From Mycobacterium barrassiae (GTDB lineage Bacteria; Actinomycetota; Actinomycetes; Mycobacteriales; Mycobacteriaceae): a stretch of 64,000 nucleotides of DNA. Numbering within the stretch: the stretch's first letter is position 1; every line of letters begins with the position of its first letter. The stretch spans positions 2,458 through 66,457 of the forward strand of contig NZ_JACKUK010000016.1 of the NCBI RefSeq assembly GCF_025822765.1. The letters are read 5' to 3'. The position numbers and the translations under genes are program-made. This document shows positions 9,581 through 19,751 of the stretch, one piece after another. The notes under the pieces were generated by a model, which searched no databases, was not told the origin of the DNA, and was given only the letters and a program-made list of their open reading frames with translations.

Positions 9581-9952
9581 ATGGCGGCCATGACTGGCGC
9601 CTTTGATCTGCGGTCCGTTGCTGGGTGGTTCCGTCTGGTGGCGCTGCTCGAGGCCGTCAGCTGGGTCGGACTGCTGCTAGGCATGTATTTCAAGTACCTC
9701 GGTAGCCCCAGGACCGAGATCGGCGTCAAGATCTTCGGCATGGCGCACGGAGTGGTCTTCGTAGCCTTCGTGGTGGCGGGTTTACTGGCCGGAATCGCCT
9801 TCAGATGGGCGGTCGGAACGTGGTTGCTGGCGGTTCTTGCAAGCATCGTGCCACTCGGCAGTGTGATCTTCCTCATATGGGCCGACCGGACCGCGAAGTT
9901 CGGCGCCGGGGCCATGGCTGAACCGGGGCAGCCGGCCGTCGAAACGACGTGA
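9581..9952 (+). CDS. DUF3817 integral membrane protein
   Basis: A 123-residue protein with three hydrophobic segments. The motif FRLVALLEAVSWVGLLLGMYFKY (positions about 18-40) and the following GMAHGVVFVAFV are typical of DUF3817, a small actinobacterial membrane family of unknown function. A second DUF3817 gene is at 34672-35004. ATG 9581 and ATG 9590 are both in frame and neither has a clear ribosome-binding site. It ends seven bases before the thioredoxin-like gene, so the two are probably one transcript. Confidence 0.85.
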   Translation: MAAMTGAFDLRSVAGWFRLVALLEAVSWVGLLLGMYFKYLGSPRTEIGVKIFGMAHGVVFVAFVVAGLLAGIAFRWAVGTWLLAVLASIVPLGSVIFLIWADRTAKFGAGAMAEPGQPAVETT

Positions 9953-9959
9953 CAAACTT

Positions 9960-10850
9960 GTGGGCGTGACTCGTCCACGTCCTGTTGCTGCGTCCATGGC
10001 TGGTGCGATCGACCTTTCGGCGCTCAAACAACCGGCGTCTGCCGGGGGCGCCGGCGCGGCCGGCCCATCCGGTGGGGTCGAGGTCACCGAGGCCAATCTG
10101 GAGGCCGAGGTTCTCGTCCGCTCCACCCAGGTTCCCGTCGTCGTACTGCTGTGGTCACCGCGCAGCGACGCCAGTGTGCAGTTGGGTGAAGTGCTGGGGA
10201 GCCTCGCCGCGGCCGACGGCGGTAAGTGGGCGCTCGCGACGGTCAACGTCGACACCACCCCGAAGGTGGCGCAGATGTTCGGCGTGCAGGCCATCCCGAC
10301 CGTCATCGCTCTGGGTGCCGGCCAACCGCTGTCGAGTTTTCAGGGAATGCAGCCGCCGGAGCAGCTGCGCGGCTGGATCGACTCTCTTCTGAAGGCGACC
10401 GCGGGGAAGCTCAGCGGCGGAGGCGAGGATTCCGAACAGGTCGACCCCCAGCTGGCCCAGGCGCGGGCGCATCTGGAGGCCGGTGACTTCGACGCCGCGC
10501 GAGAGGCGTATCAGGCGATCCTGGATGCCAGGCCCAACGATGCGGAGGCCAAGGGTGCGGTGCGTCAGATCGCGTTCCTGCAGCGGGCATCCGCGCACAG
10601 CCCCGATGCGGTGGCTACGGCCGATGCCGCCCCCGACGACATCGAGGCGGCGTTCGCCGCGGCCGACGTGGAAATCCTGCAGCAGAACATCGAGGCTGCG
10701 TTCGATCGCCTGATCGCATTGTTCAAGCGCACCAAGGACGACGACCGCACGCGGGTCCGCACCCGGCTGATCGAGCTGTTCGATCTCTTCGATCCTGCCG
10801 ACCCCGAGGTCATCGCGGGCCGGCGCAAGTTGGCCAACGCGCTGTACTGA
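9960..10850 (+). CDS. Thioredoxin-like, TPR-containing co-chaperone (CnoX/YbbN-like)
   Basis: A 296-residue protein with a thioredoxin fold (about 40-150), then helical TPR-like repeats (about 165-290; QARAHLEAGDFDAAREAYQA). The site where thioredoxins have WCGPC reads LWSPRSDAS, so there is no redox-active cysteine pair and it should not act as a disulfide reductase. The cis-Pro loop QAIPTVIAL is kept. Such proteins (E. coli CnoX/YbbN) act as holdases that hand clients to GroEL or DnaK; the role here is inferred from the family. Corresponds to Rv1324. Starts at GTG 9960. Confidence 0.87.
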   Translation: MGVTRPRPVAASMAGAIDLSALKQPASAGGAGAAGPSGGVEVTEANLEAEVLVRSTQVPVVVLLWSPRSDASVQLGEVLGSLAAADGGKWALATVNVDTTPKVAQMFGVQAIPTVIALGAGQPLSSFQGMQPPEQLRGWIDSLLKATAGKLSGGGEDSEQVDPQLAQARAHLEAGDFDAAREAYQAILDARPNDAEAKGAVRQIAFLQRASAHSPDAVATADAAPDDIEAAFAAADVEILQQNIEAAFDRLIALFKRTKDDDRTRVRTRLIELFDLFDPADPEVIAGRRKLANALY

Positions 10851-10873
10851 GCCCGCGGAGCACCCCGCCGAGC

Positions 10874-10920
10874 AGACGCGAAAACCCCTATTTCGCTGCG
10901 AAATGGGGGGTTTCGCGTCT
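10874..10920. terminator. Long double hairpin between convergent genes
   Basis: The arms AGACGCGAAAACCCC (10874-10888) and GGGGTTTCGCGTCT (10907-10920) are complementary apart from one bulged A. The loop contains a second perfect stem, ATTTCGC/GCGAAAT (10890-10904). It lies between the ends of the CnoX-like gene and glgB. There is no long T-run, as is common for mycobacterial terminators, so it probably ends transcription from both sides. Confidence 0.7.
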
Positions 10921-10945
10921 AGCCGTGAGAGGAAAGTGACGCGCG

Positions 10946-13153
10946 CTAGTCGACGGGTTCGAACCACAGCGCCGCCAGCGGAGGCAACACCATGACCGCA
11001 GAGGCCGGCCGACCGTGCCACGGCTCGTCGGTCGCCTCGACCGCGCCGTAGTTGCCGATGCCCGACCCGTTGTAGATGTCGGCGTCGGAGTTGAGAACCT
11101 CCCGCCAGGTGCCCGCATGTGGCAGGCCGAGGCGATAGCGGCTGTGTTCTGAGCCCGAGAAGTTGAACACACACGCCAGTTTGGAGCCGTCATCGCCGAA
11201 CCGCAGGAAGCTCAGCACGTTGTTGGCCGAGTCGTTGGCGTCGATCCACGAATAACCCTCCGGCTTCGTGTCCTGAGACCACAGTGCTCGCCTGGTGCGG
11301 TAGATCTCGTTCATGTCCTGCACGAACCGCTGCACGCCCGTGGAGAAACTGTTCTCGTCCAGCTGATACCAGTCGACGCCGCGCTCCTCCGACCACTCGG
11401 CACGCTGGCCGAACTCCTGCCCCATGAACAGCAACTGCTTGCCGGGGTGGGCCCACTGGTAGGCGAGCAGGCCGCGCAGTCCCGCGGCTTTGGTGTGGTC
11501 GTTGCCCGGCATGCGACCCCACAGCGTGCCCTTGCCGTGCACCACCTCGTCGTGACTGATGGGCAGCACGAAGTTCTCGCTGAACGCGTAGAGCATCGAG
11601 AACGTGATCTCGTGATGGTGGTAGCTGCGGTGAATGGGATCCCGCTTGATGAACTCCAGCGTGTCGTTCATCCAGCCCATGTTCCACTTCATCGAGAAGC
11701 CAAGGCCACCAAGGTTCGTCGCCCGCGTCACACCCGGCCATGACGTCGACTCCTCGGCGACTGTGACGATGCCCGGTGCGAGCTTATGCACCGTGGCGTT
11801 CATCTCCTGGAGGAACTGCACGGCCTCGAGGTTCTCCCGGCCGCCGTACACGTTCGGCGTCCAACCACCTTCGGGTCGCGAATAATCCAGGTAGAGCATC
11901 GACGCGACGGCATCGACGCGTAACCCGTCGATGTGATACTCCTGCAGCCAGTACAGCGCGTTGGCCACCAGGAAGTTGCGGACCTCGGCGCGACCGAAGT
12001 CGAATACGTAAGTGCCCCAGTCGAGTTGCTCGCCGCGGCGGGGGTCGGAGTGTTCGTAGAGCGCGGTGCCGTCGAAGCGGCCCAGCGCCCAGGCATCCTT
12101 GGGGAAGTGGGCGGGCACCCAGTCCATGATCACGCCGATGCCGGCCTGGTGCAGGGTGTCCACCACGTGGCGGAACTCGTCGGGGGTGCCCAATCGCGCC
12201 GTCGGCGCGTAGTAGGACGTCACCTGATAACCCCACGAACCGCCGAACGGATGCTCGGCGACGGGCATCAACTCGACGTGGGTGAACCCGTTGGACACCA
12301 CGTATTCGGTGAGTTCAGTGGCCAATTCGCGGTAGCTCAGGCCCGGGCGCCACGACATCAGGTGCACCTCGTAGGTGCTCATCGGTTCGAAAACCGGATT
12401 CTCGCGGGCGCGACGCTCCATCCACTTGTCGTCCTGCCAGGTGTATTCGCTCTGCGTGACCTTCGACGCCGTCTGCGGCGGCACCTCGGTGGCGAACGCC
12501 ATCGGGTCGGCGCGGTCGCTGACCGAACCGTCGGCGCCGTGCACCCGGAACTTGTACAGTCCGCCGATTTCGAAACCGGGCCAGAACAGCTCCCAGACCC
12601 CGGTCGAACCGAGCACGCGCAGCTGCGCCTCGTTGCCGTCCCAGTGGTTGAACTCGCCGATCAGGCTGACGCCCTTGGCATTTGGCGCCCACACCGCGAA
12701 GGATACGCCGTGGACCACGCCGTCGGGTGTGGTGAAACTGCGGGGATGCGCGCCGAGAATCTCCCAGAGGCGCTCGTGGCGACCCTCCGCGAACAGGTGC
12801 AGATCGATCTCCCCGAGGGTGGGCAGGAACCGGTACGCATCGGCGACGGTGTGTACGACCTGACCGTCGCCGCCGGGATAGGCGATCTCGAGCCGGTAGT
12901 CCATCAGGTTCGTCATCGGCAGCGCGACGGCGAAAAGCCCGCCCTCGATGTGCTGGAACGGATATCGCTCGCCGCCCACGAGGGCCGCCACCTCCACCGC
13001 GTGGGGTCGGTAGGCGCGGATGACCGTGTGGTCGCCGTATTCATGCGCACCCAGGATCGAGTGCGGGTCGTGGTGTTCGCCGGCAAGCAGACGGTTCAGA
13101 TCGGCTGTGTGCGGGCGGAGGTTCGGGCTCGTGCGTTGGTTGGTCTGCGTCAT
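10946..13153 (-). CDS. glgB: 1,4-alpha-glucan branching enzyme
   Basis: Transfers a maltooligosaccharide from an alpha-1,4 chain to a 6-OH, making branch points in glycogen and in the glucan of the GlgE pathway. The 735-residue protein has N-terminal carbohydrate-binding modules (about 25-235, with [12 protein letters not shown]), a GH13 barrel and a C-terminal sandwich. Catalytic residues are visible: Asp414 in [13 protein letters not shown], Glu467 in [11 protein letters not shown] and the Asp of [13 protein letters not shown]. The start follows an AGGGAG box, four bases after the glgE stop, so glgE-glgB form an operon as in Rv1327c-Rv1326c. Confidence 0.97.
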   Translation of the reverse strand: MTQTNQRTSPNLRPHTADLNRLLAGEHHDPHSILGAHEYGDHTVIRAYRPHAVEVAALVGGERYPFQHIEGGLFAVALPMTNLMDYRLEIAYPGGDGQVVHTVADAYRFLPTLGEIDLHLFAEGRHERLWEILGAHPRSFTTPDGVVHGVSFAVWAPNAKGVSLIGEFNHWDGNEAQLRVLGSTGVWELFWPGFEIGGLYKFRVHGADGSVSDRADPMAFATEVPPQTASKVTQSEYTWQDDKWMERRARENPVFEPMSTYEVHLMSWRPGLSYRELATELTEYVVSNGFTHVELMPVAEHPFGGSWGYQVTSYYAPTARLGTPDEFRHVVDTLHQAGIGVIMDWVPAHFPKDAWALGRFDGTALYEHSDPRRGEQLDWGTYVFDFGRAEVRNFLVANALYWLQEYHIDGLRVDAVASMLYLDYSRPEGGWTPNVYGGRENLEAVQFLQEMNATVHKLAPGIVTVAEESTSWPGVTRATNLGGLGFSMKWNMGWMNDTLEFIKRDPIHRSYHHHEITFSMLYAFSENFVLPISHDEVVHGKGTLWGRMPGNDHTKAAGLRGLLAYQWAHPGKQLLFMGQEFGQRAEWSEERGVDWYQLDENSFSTGVQRFVQDMNEIYRTRRALWSQDTKPEGYSWIDANDSANNVLSFLRFGDDGSKLACVFNFSGSEHSRYRLGLPHAGTWREVLNSDADIYNGSGIGNYGAVEATDEPWHGRPASAVMVLPPLAALWFEPVD

Positions 13154-13157
13154 CTCG

Positions 13158-15248
13158 TCACTCCCTACGCAGTAGGTTGAGTCGTTGGTCGGCCGGCACC
13201 TGGGGCATGTTCAGCACGTGCGCCACCGCCCTTGCCGGGTCGAGGCGGACGTAATTTGCTTGTCCCCACTGATATTCGTCGCCGGTGATTTCGTCGCGCA
13301 CCCAGAAGCGGTCGTACGGTTCCATCCCCAACGCGCCCATGTCGAGCCAGAGTGTGGCCTCTTCGGGGCCGAACGGGTTGAGCGTCACCACCACCAGCAC
13401 CTGATCGCCCGTCACCGGGTCGAACTTGCTGTAGGCCAACAAGCCGTCGTTGTCGACATGGTGGAACTTGATGGTGCGCAGCTGATGCAGCGCGGGGTGC
13501 ACGCGGCGGATCTCGTTGAGCCGGGTCAGGAACGGCTCCAGCGATTCGCCGTCGGCCAGCGCGGCCTCGAAATCGCGCGGCCGCAGTTCGTACTTCTCGG
13601 AATTGAGGTACTCCTCGCTGCCCTCGCGTACGGCGCGGTGCTCGAAGAGCTCGTATCCCGAATACACACCCCATGCCGAACTCATCGTCGAGGCCAGCAC
13701 CGCCCGGATCGCGAACATGCCGGGACCGCCGTGCTGCAGGCTCTCGTGGAGGATGTCCGGGGTGTTGACGAACAGGTTGGGACGCGCGTAGTCGGCGTGC
13801 TGCGCGATCTCTTGACCGAACTCGGTGATCTCCCACTTCGCCGTCCGCCACGTGAAGTACGTGTAGGACTGCGTGAATCCGAGTTTGGCCAGACCGTATA
13901 GCCGCGCCGGCCGGGTGAACGCCTCCGAGAGGAACAGGACGTCGGGATCGTCGTTCTTCACCTTGCCGATCAGCCACGCCCAGAAGTTCGGCGGTTTGGT
14001 GTGCGGATTGTCAACCCGAAACACCTTGACCCCGTGCGAGACCCAGAACCGCACCACCCGAAGGACTTCTGCGTATAGCCCGGCGGGGTCGTTGTCGAAG
14101 TTGATCGGATAGATGTCCTGATACTTCTTCGGCGGGTTCTCGGCATAGGCGATGGTGCCGTCCGGCAGCACCGTGAACCACTCCGGATGCTCCTTGGCCC
14201 ACGGATGGTCCGGTGCGCACTGCAGTGCGAGGTCCAGCGCCACTTCCATCCCGAGATCGCGAGTGGCGGCGACGAAGTCGTCGAAATCATCGATGGTGCC
14301 CAGCTGAGGATGGACCGCGTCATGGCCGCCCTCGTCGCTGCCGATCGCCCACGGCGAGCCCACGTCGCCGGGTGCGGCGGTGACCGAGTTGTTGGGGCCT
14401 TTGCGATGGACCTTGCCGATCGGATGGATAGGTGGCAGATAGACGACGTCGAAGCCCATGGCTGCGATGCGGGGCAGCGCTTTGGTGGCGGTCGCGAACG
14501 TTCCGTGGACGGGCTTACCCTTCTTGTCCCAGCCGCCGGTCGACCTCGGGAACATCTCATACCAGCTGCCGAACCGCGCCAGGGGGCGATCCACCCAAAT
14601 ACCGTATTGCTCTCCGCGCGTGACCAATTCGCGTAGCGGATACTCGGCGAGCAGCGCCGCCACTTCGTCTGACAGCGCCGCACCGGCCCTGGCGAACGGG
14701 TCGCCGGGTTGGCGCAGCGCTTCGGCCGCCGCGATGATCGGGTCCCGCAGCTTACGAGGCACACCGGTCGAGGCGCGTTCGAGCAACCGCGCTCCGACGA
14801 GCAGATCGTTGGACAGTTCGACTTCGCCCTGGCCGGCATCCAGCTTGGCGGTGACGGCCTTGCGCCACGTCGTGATCGGATCACCCCACCCGTCCACGCG
14901 GAACGTCCACAGCCCGACGGAATCGGGCGTGAACTGCCCGTGAAACACGTCGGGCGTCGTACCCGGGGCCATCGGCAGGTGTTGTCGCTTGATGCGTTCC
15001 CGTGGTTTGACGACCTCTTCGATGGGCACCGGCTCCGCAGCGGGAGCGGTCACCCCCGCCGGCCCGTTGACCAGCTGTGGGTAGGCCGAACCGTGGTAGC
15101 GGACGACGAGGGTGGCCGCGACGGCGTCGTGGCCCTCGCGCCACACCGTCGCCCGGACCGGCACGACTTCGCCCACGACCGCCTTGGCCGGGAACTTTCC
15201 GCCGGATACGACGGGCGCGACGTCATCGATCCCGATCCGACCGACCAC
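13158..15248 (-). CDS. glgE: Alpha-1,4-glucan:maltose-1-phosphate maltosyltransferase
   Basis: Uses maltose 1-phosphate to lengthen alpha-1,4 glucans by two glucose units. The 696-residue GH13_3 protein has the nucleophile Asp413 ([14 protein letters not shown]), acid/base Glu442 ([10 protein letters not shown]) and the donor-site run [16 protein letters not shown]. The GTG start at 15248 is preceded by GGAG. In M. tuberculosis loss of GlgE with maltose 1-phosphate present is toxic, so this gene is likely important; that is family knowledge. It is divergent from glgP, and the 170 bp between them should hold both promoters. Confidence 0.97.
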   Translation of the reverse strand: MVGRIGIDDVAPVVSGGKFPAKAVVGEVVPVRATVWREGHDAVAATLVVRYHGSAYPQLVNGPAGVTAPAAEPVPIEEVVKPRERIKRQHLPMAPGTTPDVFHGQFTPDSVGLWTFRVDGWGDPITTWRKAVTAKLDAGQGEVELSNDLLVGARLLERASTGVPRKLRDPIIAAAEALRQPGDPFARAGAALSDEVAALLAEYPLRELVTRGEQYGIWVDRPLARFGSWYEMFPRSTGGWDKKGKPVHGTFATATKALPRIAAMGFDVVYLPPIHPIGKVHRKGPNNSVTAAPGDVGSPWAIGSDEGGHDAVHPQLGTIDDFDDFVAATRDLGMEVALDLALQCAPDHPWAKEHPEWFTVLPDGTIAYAENPPKKYQDIYPINFDNDPAGLYAEVLRVVRFWVSHGVKVFRVDNPHTKPPNFWAWLIGKVKNDDPDVLFLSEAFTRPARLYGLAKLGFTQSYTYFTWRTAKWEITEFGQEIAQHADYARPNLFVNTPDILHESLQHGGPGMFAIRAVLASTMSSAWGVYSGYELFEHRAVREGSEEYLNSEKYELRPRDFEAALADGESLEPFLTRLNEIRRVHPALHQLRTIKFHHVDNDGLLAYSKFDPVTGDQVLVVVTLNPFGPEEATLWLDMGALGMEPYDRFWVRDEITGDEYQWGQANYVRLDPARAVAHVLNMPQVPADQRLNLLRRE

Positions 15249-15418
15249 TTCCCACCACTCCTTCAGCTGCGTCGTCTGAGGTCATTGACTGTGATTGCGC
15301 ACCCTCGTGAACCCACTTGGCCCTATACCCACCGTAATGCGCTGCCCAATCAAGCGGAGGTGAAGCGGTATCGGCGCCAAGCCTGCAGCCCCGCGAAATG
15401 TCAGTAAGGTTGGCTCGC

Positions 15419-18031
15419 GTGAAAGCTCTTCGCAGGTTCACCGTCCGCGCCCATCTTCCCGACCGGTTGGTCGCACTCGAGCGGCTGTCGATCAACCTGC
15501 GGTGGTCATGGGACAAGCCCACCCAGGACCTGTTCGCGACGATCGATCCGGAGCTCTGGAGTCAGGTCGGATGTGACCCGGTCGCGTTGCTGGGGCTGGT
15601 CAGCCCGACGCGGCTGGACGAATTGGCTGTCGATGAATCCTTTGTCCGCCGGCTCGACGAACTGGCCGCCGAGCTGGACGACTACCTGAGTCGGCCGCTG
15701 TGGTACCAGCAGCAGCTCGAACAGGGTGCCGAACTGCCCAACGGCATCGCCTACTTCTCGATGGAGTTCGGCGTCGCCGAGGTGCTGCCCAACTACTCCG
15801 GCGGGCTGGGCATTCTCGCCGGTGACCACTTGAAGTCCGCCTCGGATCTGGGTCTGCCGCTGATCGCCGTCGGCCTTCTCTACCGCTCCGGGTACTTCCG
15901 GCAGTCGCTGACCGCCGACGGCTGGCAACACGAGAGCTACCCGTCCATCGATCCGCAGGGCCTGCCGCTGCGGTTGCTCACCGACGCCGGCGACAACCCT
16001 GTGCTGGTGAGCGTCGCGATGCCCGAGGACACCGAGTTGCGTGCCCGCGTCTGGATCGCTCAGGTCGGCCGAATTCCGTTGCTGCTACTGGACTCCGACA
16101 TCCCGGAGAACGATCACGACCTTCGTGGCGTGACCGATCGGCTGTACGGCGGCGACCAGGAACACCGGATCAAGCAGGAGATCCTCGCCGGTATCGGCGG
16201 CGTGCGCGCGATCCGCGCCTTCATCGAGGTCGAGGGTCTGGCGTCACCCGAGGTGTTCCACATGAACGAGGGGCATGCCGGCTTCCTCGGTGTCGAGCGG
16301 ATCCGCGAACTGATCGACGCCGGGTTGGACTTCGACACCGCCCTGACCGTCGTGCGTTCGTCGACGGTGTTCACCACCCACACCCCTGTTCCAGCCGGTA
16401 TCGACCGGTTCCCGGTGGACATGGTCAAGCGGTATTTCGGCGGCCCGGAAGGCGATCCGTCCGGCGCTGATTCGCGCCTGCTGCCCGGTGTCTCGCTGGA
16501 TCGCGTCATCTGGTTCGGCGCCGAGGACGACCCGTCGAAGTTCAACATGGCGCATATGGGGCTGCGGCTCGCTCAGCGGGCGAACGGTGTCTCGCTGCTG
16601 CACGGCAAGGTCAGCCGCGGCATGTTCAACGAGCTGTGGCCGGGCTTCGACCCCGGCGAGGTGCCGATCGGCTCGATCACCAACGGTGTGCACGCGCCCA
16701 CCTGGGCGGCCCCGGAATGGGTGGAGTTGGGCCGCGAACTGATCGGCAGCGCGGACCTCGGCGAGCTGAGGGAGCCCGAGGTGTGGGAGCGGCTGCACGA
16801 GGTCGATCCCGGACACATGTGGTGGATCCGCTCGCAGCTGCGCGAGAAGTTGGTCCACGACGTCCGGGCCCGGCTGCGTCGGTCCTGGCACGAGCGCGGC
16901 GCATCCGAGGCCGAATTGGGCTGGATCGCAACGGCATTCGATCCTGACGTGCTGACCATCGGCTTCGCGCGGCGTGTCCCGACGTACAAGCGGCTGACCC
17001 TGATGCTGCGTGATCCGGAGCGGCTGGAGAAGTTGCTGCTCGACGAGGAGCGGCCGGTCCAGCTGATCGTGGCGGGCAAGTCGCACCCGGCCGACGACGG
17101 CGGTAAGGCGTTGATCCAGCAGGTGGTCAAGTTCGCCGACCGTCCCGAGGTTCGCCACCGCATCGCGTTTCTGCCCGACTACGACATGTCGATGGCTCGC
17201 CAGTTGTACTGGGGGTGCGACGTCTGGCTGAACAATCCGTTGCGACCGCTGGAGGCGTGCGGCACGTCGGGCATGAAGAGTGCGCTCAACGGCGGGCTGA
17301 ACCTGTCGATCCGCGACGGTTGGTGGGACGAGTGGTACGACGGCGAGAACGGCTGGGAGATACCCACCGCCGACGGCCTTGCGGACGAGGGGCGGCGCGA
17401 CGACATCGAGGCCGCCGCGTTGTACGACCTGATCGAGCGGTCGGTGGCGCCGAAGTTCTACGACCGCAACGAGCACGGCGTCCCGATGCGGTGGGTGGAG
17501 ATGGTGCGGCACACGCTGATCGCGCTCGGGCCGAAGGTGCTGGCGTCGCGGATGGTGCGTGACTACACCGAGAAGTACTACGCGCCCGCCGCGCAATCGC
17601 TGCGTAGGACCGTCGAGCCCGGCGCTGACGGGCAGCCGTTCGGTGCGGCCCGCGAATTGGCCGCCTACCGCGAGCGCGCCACCGAGGCGTGGCCCAAGAT
17701 CCAGATCACCGACGTCGACAGCTACGGCCTTCCCGACACCCCGCTGCTCGGCTCCGAACTGACCCTGACCGCGACGGTCCACCTGGCCGGACTGACGGCC
17801 GAGGAGGTGTCGGTACAGGCGGTGCTGGGGCGCGTCGATGCGAGCGACGCGCTGGTGAACCCGGTCGCGGTGCCGATGCAGCACACCGGCACCGCCGACG
17901 GTGGAAACGAGGTCTTCACGACCACCACACCGCTGCCGGTCGCGGGGCCGGTCGGCTACACGGTGCGAGTGTTGCCGCACCACCCACTGCTGGCCGGCGA
18001 CAACGAACTCGGCCTCGTCACGCTCGCGTGA
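15419..18031 (+). CDS. glgP: Alpha-glucan (glycogen) phosphorylase
   Basis: Degrades alpha-1,4 glucans with phosphate to give glucose 1-phosphate, a PLP enzyme. The 870-residue product begins VKALRRFTVRAHLPDRL and includes NYSGGLGILAGDHLKSASDL near the N-terminal third, EVFHMNEGHAGFL, and EACGTSGMKSALNGGLNLSI with the PLP-binding Lys. The C-terminal ~100 residues form an additional domain found in the actinobacterial long type. GTG 15419 is the start that matches the family; an earlier in-frame ATG at 15398 adds seven unrelated residues. The stop overlaps the next gene by four bases. Confidence 0.96.
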   Translation: MKALRRFTVRAHLPDRLVALERLSINLRWSWDKPTQDLFATIDPELWSQVGCDPVALLGLVSPTRLDELAVDESFVRRLDELAAELDDYLSRPLWYQQQLEQGAELPNGIAYFSMEFGVAEVLPNYSGGLGILAGDHLKSASDLGLPLIAVGLLYRSGYFRQSLTADGWQHESYPSIDPQGLPLRLLTDAGDNPVLVSVAMPEDTELRARVWIAQVGRIPLLLLDSDIPENDHDLRGVTDRLYGGDQEHRIKQEILAGIGGVRAIRAFIEVEGLASPEVFHMNEGHAGFLGVERIRELIDAGLDFDTALTVVRSSTVFTTHTPVPAGIDRFPVDMVKRYFGGPEGDPSGADSRLLPGVSLDRVIWFGAEDDPSKFNMAHMGLRLAQRANGVSLLHGKVSRGMFNELWPGFDPGEVPIGSITNGVHAPTWAAPEWVELGRELIGSADLGELREPEVWERLHEVDPGHMWWIRSQLREKLVHDVRARLRRSWHERGASEAELGWIATAFDPDVLTIGFARRVPTYKRLTLMLRDPERLEKLLLDEERPVQLIVAGKSHPADDGGKALIQQVVKFADRPEVRHRIAFLPDYDMSMARQLYWGCDVWLNNPLRPLEACGTSGMKSALNGGLNLSIRDGWWDEWYDGENGWEIPTADGLADEGRRDDIEAAALYDLIERSVAPKFYDRNEHGVPMRWVEMVRHTLIALGPKVLASRMVRDYTEKYYAPAAQSLRRTVEPGADGQPFGAARELAAYRERATEAWPKIQITDVDSYGLPDTPLLGSELTLTATVHLAGLTAEEVSVQAVLGRVDASDALVNPVAVPMQHTGTADGGNEVFTTTTPLPVAGPVGYTVRVLPHHPLLAGDNELGLVTLA

Positions 18032-18876
18032 CGGCCGCCCTCAAGGTCGCGGTCGACGGCGGACCGTACGCGCTTGCGGCAGGCCCGGACGGCGCGCTGT
18101 GGGTGACGCTGGTGCACCGGGGTGCGATCGCGCGGGTGACGACGGGCGGCGACGTCGCGATCTATCCCGTCGCCGCTGCGTGCAGGCCGTCGATCATCAC
18201 CGCGGCCCCAGACGGTGCACTGTGGTTCACCCGAAACGGCGACGACCGCATCGGGCGGATCACCACCACAGGGGAGCTGAGCGACGTCGACGTGGGGGAG
18301 GGGACCGCGCCGTACGGGATCGCCGTCGGAGCCGACGGTGCGCTGTGGTTCACGGCGATGACGACGGGCGAGGTCGGCCGGGTGTCCGTCGACGGCGAGC
18401 TCACCGATCGATATGCGGTCGGAGGTGCGCCGGCGATGATCGTCAGCGGACCCGACAACGCGCTGTGGTTCACCCTCAACCAACGCAGCGCGATCGGCCG
18501 ACTGTCGTTGTCCGGAGAACTCACTGTGCGCGAATTACCCACTGCCGCAGCCGGTCCGGTGGGCGTAGCGGCCACCCACGACGACGCGATCTGGTTCACC
18601 GAGTTCCTTGCCGAGCGGCTCGGTCGGATCCCCATGGACGACGCCATCCAGGAGATGGATCTGCCAGGAAAGCCCCACGCCGTCGTCGCCGATCCCGACG
18701 ACGGCGTTTGGGTGAGCCTGTGGGGTTCGAATCAGTTGGCCCGCGTCAGCGGCGACGGTGAGATCGTCACCATCGACCTCCCGCCGGGCAGTGAGCCGCA
18801 CGGTCTGGCGATCGGTCCCGACGGCGCGCTGTGGGTCGCTTTGGAAGCCGGTTTCGTGCTGCGCATGCCGTCCTGA
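18028..18876 (+). CDS. Virginiamycin B lyase-like seven-bladed propeller protein
   Basis: A 282-residue protein made of about seven repeats of the form GPDGALWFT...IGRI(T/S)TxGE, the Vgb beta-propeller. Vgb lyases linearise type B streptogramins without water. The last repeat keeps a His (SEPHGLAIGPD) and a following Glu (GALWVALEAG), the kind of residues used by known lyases, so activity is possible but not shown. There is no signal peptide. It starts at GTG 18028 inside the glgP stop region (4-nt overlap), so it is translated with glgP, an odd pairing. Alternatively it may be a sugar- or lactone-acting enzyme tied to glucan metabolism. Confidence 0.85.
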   Translation: MTAALKVAVDGGPYALAAGPDGALWVTLVHRGAIARVTTGGDVAIYPVAAACRPSIITAAPDGALWFTRNGDDRIGRITTTGELSDVDVGEGTAPYGIAVGADGALWFTAMTTGEVGRVSVDGELTDRYAVGGAPAMIVSGPDNALWFTLNQRSAIGRLSLSGELTVRELPTAAAGPVGVAATHDDAIWFTEFLAERLGRIPMDDAIQEMDLPGKPHAVVADPDDGVWVSLWGSNQLARVSGDGEIVTIDLPPGSEPHGLAIGPDGALWVALEAGFVLRMPS

Positions 18877-18986
18877 CCGGGGCCGTTCGGAAGCCGATCA
18901 AACTATCTCGCCGACACCTGCCCGGCGCGCATCGCAGTCGGGGTAGGTTGCGTCAATTACTGCGACTCGTAGGAGGGGACTCGGCT

Positions 18987-19751
18987 GTGACGGTTGGGGA
19001 TGTGCTGCGATGCGGCATCACGGTGTTTGCCGTGGGTGGATTGCTCGCTTGCCCATCAATCGGAGCCGCGTCCGCCCAGCCGGCGCCTGAGCCCACCCCG
19101 GTCATTGCGCCCGTGGCCTCGGCCGCGCCGGCGCCCGAAGGTGTGGCGCCACCTCCGCCCGTCGACGAAGGACGCGTCGAATCGACACCGCCTGCCGTCA
19201 CGGAGACGCCCGACGGCTGGCAGCTCACCCTGTCGGCGAAGGACGAGACACAGGCGCCCATACCGCCGCTCACGACGGCGTTGTCGTCGCGCGAATACGT
19301 CGTCGGCGGAACCTACAGCGGCACACTGAGGGGACCGGACGACGGTGAAGAGCCGGGCGGCACCCTCGAGGTCGGCTACGAGATCGGCTGCGGTATCGAC
19401 ATGAGCACCTCCAACGGTGTCTCGCTGACCGGAACGATGGGCATCAGCCCGTCGATCGGGTTGCTCGGCATCGACGTCATCTCGCCGGGGATCGACGGCG
19501 TCCTGCCCTCTCTCGGCGGAAACCTCGGCGGCGGCATCACAGTCGGCCTCAAGCCCGGGCTGGTCAACGTGGTCCCGGTGACGAAGAAGGAGTACACCGG
19601 GGCCGACCCGTGGGTCATGGTCAGCAAGTTCCGCGTCAAGATCGACGGCTGCGTGGGCGAGTCGTTCATCCGCTCGTACGCATTCCTGACGAGGTCGACT
19701 GCCCAGTCCGAGGCCGTGCTCGCCTGGTACGGCGTGACCAAACAGATCTAG
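18987..19751 (+). CDS. MspA-family outer-membrane porin-like protein
   Basis: A 254-residue exported protein. A hydrophobic signal sequence ends near SAQPAP, followed by a long Pro/Ala-rich linker (about 30-65), then an MspA-type domain with NGVSLTGTMGISPSIGLLGI and a glycine-rich GGNLGGGITVGLKPG. MspA proteins form octameric pores in the mycobacterial outer membrane. Two cysteines (EIGCGIDM and IDGCVGESF) may form a disulfide. The proline-rich linker is longer than in classic MspA. GTG 18987 follows a clear AGGAGGGG. Its last four bases overlap the end of the convergent peptidase gene. Confidence 0.85.
   Translation: MTVGDVLRCGITVFAVGGLLACPSIGAASAQPAPEPTPVIAPVASAAPAPEGVAPPPPVDEGRVESTPPAVTETPDGWQLTLSAKDETQAPIPPLTTALSSREYVVGGTYSGTLRGPDDGEEPGGTLEVGYEIGCGIDMSTSNGVSLTGTMGISPSIGLLGIDVISPGIDGVLPSLGGNLGGGITVGLKPGLVNVVPVTKKEYTGADPWVMVSKFRVKIDGCVGESFIRSYAFLTRSTAQSEAVLAWYGVTKQI

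Noticed and set aside
11933-13180. Long plus-strand open frame opposite glgB
   Set aside because: The sequence is an antisense shadow of a certain GH13 gene; composition is typical of such high-GC shadows.
16244-17983. 579-codon minus-strand frame opposite glgP
   Set aside because: It lies fully inside glgP, whose product is certain, and shows no domain.
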